Of a stretch of 47,750 nucleotides of DNA, positions 41,832-47,750 are shown piece by piece. How positions within the stretch are numbered: the first letter of the stretch is position 1; every line of letters begins with the position of its first letter. Both the position numbers and the translations under genes were made by a program. Origin of the DNA: Aequorivita sp. (GTDB lineage Bacteria; Bacteroidota; Bacteroidia; Flavobacteriales; Flavobacteriaceae); contig JAUYGY010000030.1 in assembly GCA_030690315.1 (NCBI GenBank), positions 1 to 47,750 of the forward strand, in the 5' to 3' direction. The notes beneath the pieces were generated by a model. It was not told where the DNA came from. It saw only the letters and a list, made by a program, of their open reading frames with translations, and did no database searches.

Positions 41832-42779
41832 ATGACAACACAAACAAACAAAGGCAAAATAAAAAGCACCGTTTACCTCACCTTGACATTGCTTATGCTT
41901 TGCAATGGTTCTTACGCACAGGAAACTACAAAAACAACACTCGAACCCTCCCCTTTTGAAGAATTAAAGGGTTTCAGTCAGACGTATTATTATAGCCTTG
42001 GCCATGAAGCAAGAGCAAAAGATATTGCAGTTTTCTTGCAAAATGCGGGCAGCTTTTTTCAAAAAGAGATACAGTTTACTCCCCAAGTTCAGCTTTACAT
42101 CCTTGCCCCCCAGCACTGGAAAGATGTAGCTGCCAAACCTTTGCACGATGTGTATGGTTTTCCACATAATATTGACCATACCCGCTTAGCTATTGCAGCG
42201 GAAGACAATGATTTTTGGCGAAGCTTTTTACCTCCTGTTGACCAACTACCGCCTCCAGTGGCGGCACAGGTTAAAACTGCATACGGAAAATCCGATGGCT
42301 CATACAGTATGATGCCTTTCTTTGATTTACTCGCCCTGCACGAAATGGGACATTCCTATACTTCGCAGGCGGGCCTCAAAATGCACCGCTACTGGATGGG
42401 AGAACTATTTGTAAATATTATGTTGCATACCTACGTAGCCGAAAAACAACCCGAACTCTTGCCTGCTTTGGAAACGTTTCCAAATATGGTATTGGAAGGC
42501 GGTACGGCCGAGTATAAATTTACCAGTCTGGAAGACTTTGAAAACCTGTATCCAACGCTGGGGATGGGGCCAAAAAATTACGGGTGGTATCAAAGCAAGC
42601 TACATTCAGCCGCGAAAGATATTTACAATGCCGGAGGTAAAAGTGTATTGCGAAATTTGTGGAAAGCATTAAAAGAGCATCAGGAAGAAATGACAGATGA
42701 AGAATTTACTGCTATGCTGCAAATGGAAGTGCATCAATCAGTAGCAGATGTGTATTTGAATTGGAACAAAACTGATTAA
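41832..42779 (+). CDS. Secreted HExxH (gluzincin-like) protein (315 aa)
   Basis: ATG 41832 gives a signal peptide (MTTQTNKGKIKSTVYLTLTL...YAQ). The zinc-binding motif is HEMGH (H170, E171, H174), and E191 in WMGELFVNIMLHTY is 17 residues after the second His, the spacing of gluzincin proteases. The surrounding family is not recognised; no propeptide or protease inhibitor domain is apparent. Probably a periplasmic or surface peptidase. It lies after an AraC gene and is followed by a 120-bp spacer. Confidence 0.7.
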   Translation: MTTQTNKGKIKSTVYLTLTLLMLCNGSYAQETTKTTLEPSPFEELKGFSQTYYYSLGHEARAKDIAVFLQNAGSFFQKEIQFTPQVQLYILAPQHWKDVAAKPLHDVYGFPHNIDHTRLAIAAEDNDFWRSFLPPVDQLPPPVAAQVKTAYGKSDGSYSMMPFFDLLALHEMGHSYTSQAGLKMHRYWMGELFVNIMLHTYVAEKQPELLPALETFPNMVLEGGTAEYKFTSLEDFENLYPTLGMGPKNYGWYQSKLHSAAKDIYNAGGKSVLRNLWKALKEHQEEMTDEEFTAMLQMEVHQSVADVYLNWNKTD

Positions 42780-42898
42780 GAACATCGGTTTTTAAAAAAC
42801 TGTTTTCAGAATAGGGACTGATGGGCAATATGCAACGTGGATAAGTGGATGTTAGACTTTAAAAAGGAGCCTAAAGCTAAAGCTTAAAGCCCAAAGCA

Positions 42899-44428
42899 TT
42901 AAACCTTATCAATAACCACTTTATAAGTAGGATCTTCGAGGACATTCACATCAATAATCTTATCGGCATTTCGAAGTAACTTCTGACAATCGGGACTTAA
43001 ATGACGGAGGTGGACTTTTTTACCGACCTTCAAGTAGCGTTCCGTAAGCTTGTTTAGAGCTTCAATTGCCGACATGTCAACTACCCTACTCTCTTTAAAA
43101 TCAATAATAATTTCCTCTGGGTCGTTTAGAATATCAAACTTTTCATTGAATACTGTTACGGAACCAAAAAATAAGGGGCCGTAAATTTCATAATGTTTTA
43201 CGCCGTGTTCATCAATGGATTTTCTGGCGCGAATACGTTTTGCGTTATCCCAAGCAAAGACCAATGCGGCTATAATTACCCCAATTATTACGGCCAATGC
43301 CAAATTGTGCAAAAAAACCGTTACTAAAGTTACAACTACCATTACAAAAATGTCCGATTTGGGCATTCTATTAAAAGTCTTTAAACTTGCCCATTCAAAA
43401 GTTCCAATGGCTACCATTATCATCAGCCCAGTAAGCGCCGCCATAGGTAACTTTTCAATTAAACCTGCACCAAACATTACGAACATTAAAAGTGCCACAG
43501 CAGCAACAATCCCCGAAAGCCGTGCTCTCGCCCCATTGGAAACATTAATAAGGCTTTGCCCTATCATGGCACACCCTCCCATTCCTGAGAAAACGCCAGA
43601 CAACATATTTGCAGCCCCTTGGGCTACGGCTTCCTTATTGCCCCTACCGCGGGTTTCGGTAATTTCATCAATAATATTTAATGTCAACAAACTTTCAATT
43701 AATCCCACTCCAGCTACAATCGCTGCGTAAGGAAATATCAAAACCAGGGTTTCCCAAGTAAATGGTACGTTGGGAAGATGGAAGGGTGGAAACCCACCTT
43801 GAATGGAAGCAATATCACCCACCGTTTTTGTGTCAATTCCCAAAACGAGAACAATTCCAAAAACAGTTAAAATGGCAACCAAGGACGCAGGAATTACCTT
43901 GGTTAGTTTTGGCAACCCCCAAATTATTAGCATCGTTAAAAGCACCAGCCCAAGAATAATGTATAAGGATTGCCCCGTTAACCAATTGCCCGACGCATCC
44001 TTAAATTGGGTCAGCTGCGACATAAAAATGATAATTGCCAACCCATTTACAAACCCAAAAATTACGGGATGTGGCACCAATCGCATTAATTTACCTAACC
44101 TAAATACTCCAGCCAGAATTTGAATAATACCTGCCAATACAACAGTTGCAAAAATATATTCGGGCCCGTGCGAAATTGCCAAGGCAACAATCACAACCGC
44201 AACAGCGCCCGTAGCGCCTGAGATCATCCCAGGGCGGCCGCCGAAAATAGATGTAATCAGTCCCATAACGAATGCTGCATAAAGTCCCGTGAGTGGAGAC
44301 AAGCCCGCTATTAAAGCAAAGGCAACCGCTTCAGGGATGAGCGCTAAAGCTACCGTAAGTCCGGAGAGAACTTCGGTTTTATAATTTACCTTTTGTTTAA
44401 AATCAAATAAGTTTAAATATTTTTTCAT
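42899..44428 (-). CDS. SulP family inorganic anion transporter with STAS domain (509 aa)
   Basis: About ten to twelve TM helices with SulP marks: LTVALALIPEAVAFALIAGL near the start, PLTGLYAAFVMGLITSIFGG (the anion-binding loop region), and a cytoplasmic STAS domain at about 400-505 (FKESRVVDMSAIEALNKLTE). SulP proteins carry sulfate, bicarbonate or other anions. The N-terminal start LNLFDFKQKVNYKTEVLSGL matches bacterial SulP of the marine bicarbonate/sulfate type; the substrate cannot be settled. No cysteine-synthesis or carbonic-anhydrase gene is nearby. Promoter box TACTTTTG (minus strand) is at 44601-44608. Confidence 0.93.
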   Translation of the reverse strand: MKKYLNLFDFKQKVNYKTEVLSGLTVALALIPEAVAFALIAGLSPLTGLYAAFVMGLITSIFGGRPGMISGATGAVAVVIVALAISHGPEYIFATVVLAGIIQILAGVFRLGKLMRLVPHPVIFGFVNGLAIIIFMSQLTQFKDASGNWLTGQSLYIILGLVLLTMLIIWGLPKLTKVIPASLVAILTVFGIVLVLGIDTKTVGDIASIQGGFPPFHLPNVPFTWETLVLIFPYAAIVAGVGLIESLLTLNIIDEITETRGRGNKEAVAQGAANMLSGVFSGMGGCAMIGQSLINVSNGARARLSGIVAAVALLMFVMFGAGLIEKLPMAALTGLMIMVAIGTFEWASLKTFNRMPKSDIFVMVVVTLVTVFLHNLALAVIIGVIIAALVFAWDNAKRIRARKSIDEHGVKHYEIYGPLFFGSVTVFNEKFDILNDPEEIIIDFKESRVVDMSAIEALNKLTERYLKVGKKVHLRHLSPDCQKLLRNADKIIDVNVLEDPTYKVVIDKV

Positions 44429-44429
44429 A

Positions 44430-45075
44430 AAAAATGCGTTTCAAATGCTAGGCAATTGATTGTATTATGCTACAGTAAAATTGTTGATTAATTGTGTTCT
44501 ATAAAGAACGGGGAAATTGAGTACTGTGGTTCAAGGCGGAGTAACCGCTGGCAGAAGAAAATTATATGCTTTATATGTACCCATCATTTCTTTGTTGGTG
44601 CAAAAGTAATAAAATTTCCGAATTGAATTGTAAAAATACCATTGGGTAACATAGATATCTGTTGTGCAACCCTTGCTCCATAAAAACGAACCTATTCCCC
44701 AAAACAACCTAGAAATAAATCAACAACAGTATCAATAGTATCAATAGCATCAATAGTATCAAGAGATATTTTACTTTTGGAAGGCAAACAAAAAACCAAA
44801 CTAATCTCTGGTTTGGCAGAAACGGGAAATATTCTTGAAACAGAATAATAAACAAAACTACCGTGTATTCGTGTTATCATAGAATGGCAAAATGTAAAGG
44901 TTGCAATTGTGTAGACTCACCTATTCACCTATTCAAAACAGCCCATAGTCCTTATATATGACCAACCGGGAACAAATTATTCAACATCCGTCACACATGC
45001 AGAAGTGTGTTAAATATTGCCATTATAAACTTACTTATTCAATTGTTTAGGTATTTTTAATGAAATTATAATATT
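44430..45075. promoter_or_regulatory. 646-bp spacer with sulP promoter and a small repeat
   Basis: It holds the minus-strand box TACTTTTG (read from 44608 to 44601) for the SulP gene, with a ~170-nt leader; a possible hairpin GCGGAGTAACCGC near 44536; a 9-bp array ATCAATAGT (about 44727-44762); and a partial CACGAATACACG block on the minus strand (44861-44875). The ORF predicted across the array is not convincing. Confidence 0.55.
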
Positions 45076-45300
45076 ATGATGAAATATCTAAGTATACTGG
45101 CCCTTCTTTTCATTACTCTCGGAAGTTGTAATGAAAATAAAGAAAAAAACGAACGTTTAGCCCAAGAAGAGGAGATTGCCTTAGAAAAAACTGCAGATTC
45201 CCTTGAAATGGTCAATATAAAAATGGATTCGATAGAAAAAACCATTCAAGAAACGAGCGAGGAGATTGATTCTATTTTGAATGATATTGATAAAAATTAA
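45076..45300 (+). CDS. Small lipoprotein with helical tail (74 aa)
   Basis: A lipobox LGSC (C18) gives a lipoprotein of ~57 mature residues. The rest is acidic and helical (KTADSLEMVNIKMDSIEKTI, QETSEEIDSILNDIDKN), likely a coiled coil. Its stop is 10 bp before the next gene's ATG, so they form an operon. Family not recognised. The acidic lipoprotein and the following Lys/Asn-rich secreted protein could interact by charge. Confidence 0.7.
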   Translation: MMKYLSILALLFITLGSCNENKEKNERLAQEEEIALEKTADSLEMVNIKMDSIEKTIQETSEEIDSILNDIDKN

Positions 45301-45310
45301 TATAAAAACT

Positions 45311-45862
45311 ATGAAACTTAAATCATCCATATACGTACTCTTATTATTGTTATTTGTGATGCCAACGCACGCACAAAACAATGGCAATAAAGAAAAAAAC
45401 AAGAACAAAAAAGAGGTTGTTCAAAACAATAAGTCTAACAAGAATAAAGCTTCAGATACCTATAATAAGGAAAAAGGCCAAAATGACGATAACGGTCTTT
45501 ACAAGAATGATGATAAAGGCAATAAAAAAAATAAGGTTAAGTCCAATAACGGTAACGGCAATGCTTATGGTAATAACAAGAACGGCTTGGAAGGTAGAGA
45601 ATTTGGGCAAGAAAGAGCTAGGCAAGCCAGACTGCAAAATCAAAAACGCAAGCAAAAATTTCAAGAAACGATCGTAATTTACGAAAGAAGATTACCTACT
45701 TTTAGAGAACGTCTCCAAAATGCCAGAATCCTGTTGGAACAACAAAAACCAAAATTAACAGTAGCTAATTATGAAGGCAGAAGAGAAAGATTAGTAATTG
45801 CCGAGCAAAAAATGACTCTTTTGGAAAAAACAATCCTGATTGCAAATACTATTTTAAATTAA
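45311..45862 (+). CDS. Secreted Asn/Lys-rich protein (183 aa)
   Basis: ATG 45311 gives a signal peptide (MKLKSSIYVLLLLLFVMPTH, cut at AQ). A very Asn/Lys/Gly-rich linker (about 25-100, e.g. NNGNKEKNKNKKEVVQNN) is followed by a basic helical domain (RARQARLQNQKRKQKFQETI, VIYERRLPTFRERLQNARI). The linker is polar and probably disordered. It is strongly basic, against the acidic lipoprotein upstream. I do not recognise the family. A terminator follows at 45938. Confidence 0.7.
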   Translation: MKLKSSIYVLLLLLFVMPTHAQNNGNKEKNKNKKEVVQNNKSNKNKASDTYNKEKGQNDDNGLYKNDDKGNKKNKVKSNNGNGNAYGNNKNGLEGREFGQERARQARLQNQKRKQKFQETIVIYERRLPTFRERLQNARILLEQQKPKLTVANYEGRRERLVIAEQKMTLLEKTILIANTILN

Positions 45863-45937
45863 TTTTGCCCAGTAGTTTTGCAATCCCATTTTCTCGGTAA
45901 AGCACATTTGTAATCCGTGACAACTTTAAATCAATGA

Positions 45938-45963
45938 AACCCCTAAGCAATTGCTCAGGGGTT
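45938..45963 (+). terminator. Intrinsic terminator
   Basis: Stem AACCCCT ... AGGGGTT extended by AGCAA/TTGCT across one mismatch, with a T-run after it. It ends the lipoprotein operon. Confidence 0.85.
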
Positions 45964-46040
45964 TTTATTTTTCAATCCATATTCACAAATTCACAAAACA
46001 GCCTAAAGCAATTGCTAATTGATCATTGTTAATTGATATT

Positions 46041-46123
46041 TGTTATATTTGGGTATCCTCCCCTATTAATTTGCTCCTTTTCGATTTCCCATAATGCGGG
46101 AATATTAAATTGATTTATATTTG
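46041..46123 (+). promoter_or_regulatory. Promoter-hairpin-promoter element, copy at pdxH
   Basis: The same order as the island copies: TATATTTG (46044-46051), GGTATCCTCCCCTATTAATT, a loop-like TTTCCCATAAT with a weak stem, then TATATTTG (46116-46123). Only 5 bp separate the second box from the ATG at 46129. This copy lies far from the island and serves a metabolic gene. Confidence 0.7.
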
Positions 46124-46128
46124 GAAGA

Positions 46129-46707
46129 ATGAACAAATTAAAACCATTGAAAATTTTTAAAATGTGGTTTGAAGAAGAATTGAAACTGTCAAAGGCTCAA
46201 ATTCCAACCGCTGTTTGTTTATCCACAGTTGGAAATGACAATCACCCAAACGCAAGATTTGTTTCCTATAAAGAAATAATTGAGGATTCCTTTATAATTA
46301 CCGGTCCGCTAAATTCAAGAAAAGGGACTGAAATTGAGCACAACAACAAAGTTGCCTTGACCTTTTGGTGGACAGAAACGGAAAGACAGGTCCGAATTCA
46401 AGGGGTGGCAACAAAACTATCGGAAGAGCGTGCGGATAAATATTTTAACGAGCGCGACCGGGATTCCCAAGCGGTATCTTCAGTTTGTGAGCAAGGAAAG
46501 GAAGTTGATAATTTGGAACAGCTTCAGAAGAAAGTACTGGAAAAAGCTTCGGATGAAATAAAAATAAGTAGACCCGCCAATTGGGGCGGATTTTCCATTA
46601 AACCGATACGCATGGAATTTATGGAATTTAAACAATCAAGATTTCACCATAGAAAACTATACGAAATTGAAAAAGATGTCTGGAATCTAAAACAAATCCA
46701 ACCGTAA
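46129..46707 (+). CDS. PdxH-like pyridoxamine/pyridoxine 5'-phosphate oxidase family (192 aa)
   Basis: A PdxH-like FMN enzyme: PTAVCLSTVGNDNHPNARFV, IITGPLNSRKGTEIEHNNKV and WWTETERQVRIQG (FMN/PLP site), then DSQAVSSVCEQGKEV and the C-terminal RFHHRKLYEI. E. coli PdxH (218 residues) has R-L-H-D-R here, where R197 and H199 bind PLP; in this protein D is H. It oxidises PNP/PMP to PLP if it is a true PdxH; the altered motif and short length (192) allow a paralogue with another substrate. With the promoter box 5 bp before the ATG, its mRNA should be almost leaderless. Confidence 0.8.
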   Translation: MNKLKPLKIFKMWFEEELKLSKAQIPTAVCLSTVGNDNHPNARFVSYKEIIEDSFIITGPLNSRKGTEIEHNNKVALTFWWTETERQVRIQGVATKLSEERADKYFNERDRDSQAVSSVCEQGKEVDNLEQLQKKVLEKASDEIKISRPANWGGFSIKPIRMEFMEFKQSRFHHRKLYEIEKDVWNLKQIQP

Positions 46708-46755
46708 AAATCCTGCGAACAACCTCACGGAAATACCAACTTGAAAACAACCCTT

Positions 46756-47598
46756 ATGACCAAACCAATACTCTCAATCTTATTGCTTCTGCTTTCCCTA
46801 ACTGCATTTTCCCAAAAGGAATTTGTTTTTAACAAGGAGGGAATTGAATATGCAAAAAATGGAAGATTTCAAATAGCATTCGAATCATTCAACAACGCAA
46901 TTAAGGCCAATCCAAATTTTTCCAATGCATACACAAATCGTGGCAATATCTATAGAATGCAAAAGAAGTATGGCTTGGCCATAAAGGATTATTCAAAATC
47001 CCTTGAATTAAATCCACAAAATATGGACGTTGTTTATTCAAGGGCAAAAACATATTGTGAAAAAAAGGATTTTCAAAATGCAATAAAGGACTATTCAATT
47101 ATTATTGATCAAAACCCTTCCTTTAAGGACATTTATTTTGAGCGAGCCTATGCAAATATTAGGTTGGAAAATTACAGTGCCGCAAAAATTGATCTGGAAT
47201 CGCAGTTGGCCCTTACTCCCACCGATTTTAAATCGCTCGCCAACGTAATCAATGTTAAAACGAAATTGAAATTATTTGAGGAAGCATTAGCCGATTATGA
47301 AACAATATTGACAGCATATCCCGATCAGCCTAACTTACATATTGTGTATAGTAACAGGGCAAATCTTTTTAAGGATATGGATCAATTACCAAAAGCACTC
47401 GAGAATATTGAAACTGCACTCACACTAAATAACGACTATGACATTGGGTTCCTAAACCGTGCTGAAATAAATCTAAAATTGGGGAATAAGGAACAAGCCT
47501 GTGCAGATTTTAATGTCGCCCTAAACTTAGGAGTGGAAAAAAACGAACATTTCAAGGTTGATGAGGATTATACATTACTGAAAAAGAATTGTAAATAA
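46756..47598 (+). CDS. Secreted TPR-repeat protein (280 aa)
   Basis: ATG 46756 gives a signal peptide (MTKPILSILLLLLSLTAFSQ). About seven tetratricopeptide repeats fill the rest, e.g. NGRFQIAFESFNNAIKANPN, KYGLAIKDYSKSLELNPQN, DFQNAIKDYSIIIDQNPSF and LPKALENIETALTLNNDYD. A periplasmic scaffold for protein-protein contacts; no catalytic domain. It follows the pdxH-like gene by 48 bp, but a shared function is not apparent. Confidence 0.85.
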   Translation: MTKPILSILLLLLSLTAFSQKEFVFNKEGIEYAKNGRFQIAFESFNNAIKANPNFSNAYTNRGNIYRMQKKYGLAIKDYSKSLELNPQNMDVVYSRAKTYCEKKDFQNAIKDYSIIIDQNPSFKDIYFERAYANIRLENYSAAKIDLESQLALTPTDFKSLANVINVKTKLKLFEEALADYETILTAYPDQPNLHIVYSNRANLFKDMDQLPKALENIETALTLNNDYDIGFLNRAEINLKLGNKEQACADFNVALNLGVEKNEHFKVDEDYTLLKKNCK

Positions 47599-47618
47599 AA
47601 ATAACATTAACCCGTTGT

Positions 47619-47750
47619 GCATTTTGAGCATTTCATCGATTTTTACCCTAACCCTAAAGGGAATATCGATGAAATTTCAAGTTCTTCCTTTAGGATAAGA
47701 GGTAAAAACTTGAAATTTTTACTAAAATTAATTGTTATTCATCAAAATGC
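47619..47750. repeat. Nested palindromic element, possibly a MITE
   Basis: Outer inverted repeat GCATTTTGA (47619-47627) / TCAAAATGC (47742-47750). Inside are two perfect hairpins: TTTCATCGAT (47631-47640) / ATCGATGAAA (47665-47674), and AAATTTCAAGTT (47672-47683) / AACTTGAAATTT (47707-47718). The length of 132 bp fits a small inverted-repeat transposable element, but the window stops at its right end and no target-site duplication can be checked. Confidence 0.6.

Noticed and set aside
44692..44880. 62-aa minus-strand ORF
   Set aside because: Its core (SLDTIDAIDTIDTV) is a translation of the 9-bp ATCAATAGT array; no conserved feature.

Overview
The window looks like a chromosomal piece of a marine-type Flavobacteriaceae genome (Bacteroidota). 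The grounds are a SusC/SusD outer-membrane pair, a T9SS type-B sorted gliding/adhesion-type protein, DUF6520 and DUF5675 proteins, and many promoters of the Bacteroidota form TAnnTTTG. No rRNA, tRNA or CRISPR array was found.

Layout. (i) 1-1.9 kb: the edge of a helix-turn-helix (transposase-type) gene, two small hypothetical genes and repeat-rich spacers. (ii) 1.9-7.9 kb: an alpha-oxoamine synthase fused to a GNAT-like domain, divergent from a small STAS-like protein and a PAS-AraC regulator, then a MauE/DoxX-type membrane protein and a secreted four-cysteine DUF6520 peptide. (iii) 7.9-15 kb, opposite strand: an operon of SusC, SusD and an S9 peptidase, sharing a bidirectional terminator with the DUF6520 gene. 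Regions ii and iii together could be a system that makes, oxidises, imports or degrades a small secreted cysteine-rich peptide; this is inference. (iv) 15.5-23.2 kb: an AT-rich accessory island of one- and two-gene modules (a two-TM protein; a DUF4062 + Schlafen/AlbA pair; a secreted protein; an AbiL-type ATPase + RloB pair). The modules are separated by copies of a structured repeat with an inverted repeat, a terminator, a covarying hairpin, a first promoter, a second hairpin and a second promoter. Another copy of the promoter-hairpin-promoter part sits in front of a pdxH-like gene at 46.1 kb. (v) 23.2-28.1 kb: a segment between two ~110-bp direct repeats, carrying an uncharacterised DUF5675 cluster with two small membrane proteins and a HipBA toxin-antitoxin pair with a clear palindromic operator. 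(vi) 28.5-35.3 kb: an ABC transporter, a T9SS-secreted CARDB protein, a GNAT toxin-antitoxin pair between degenerate repeats, and a RhuM-family gene. (vii) 35.3-47.6 kb: mostly housekeeping or metabolic genes (flavin amine oxidase, DUF2207 protein + LemA, an AlkB gene broken by one stop codon, DUF4242 protein, AraC regulator, HExxH protein, SulP transporter, lipoprotein, PdxH-like oxidase, TPR protein). (viii) 47.6 kb to the end: a nested palindromic element.

A second theme is the spacers. At least ten are built from short tandem arrays whose unit sequences are unrelated but whose period is nearly always 7 bp, mixed with shared dispersed blocks. This resembles the heptameric STRR repeats of cyanobacteria, and I know of no description for this group. 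All family names come from reading the translations by eye; no database search was run.
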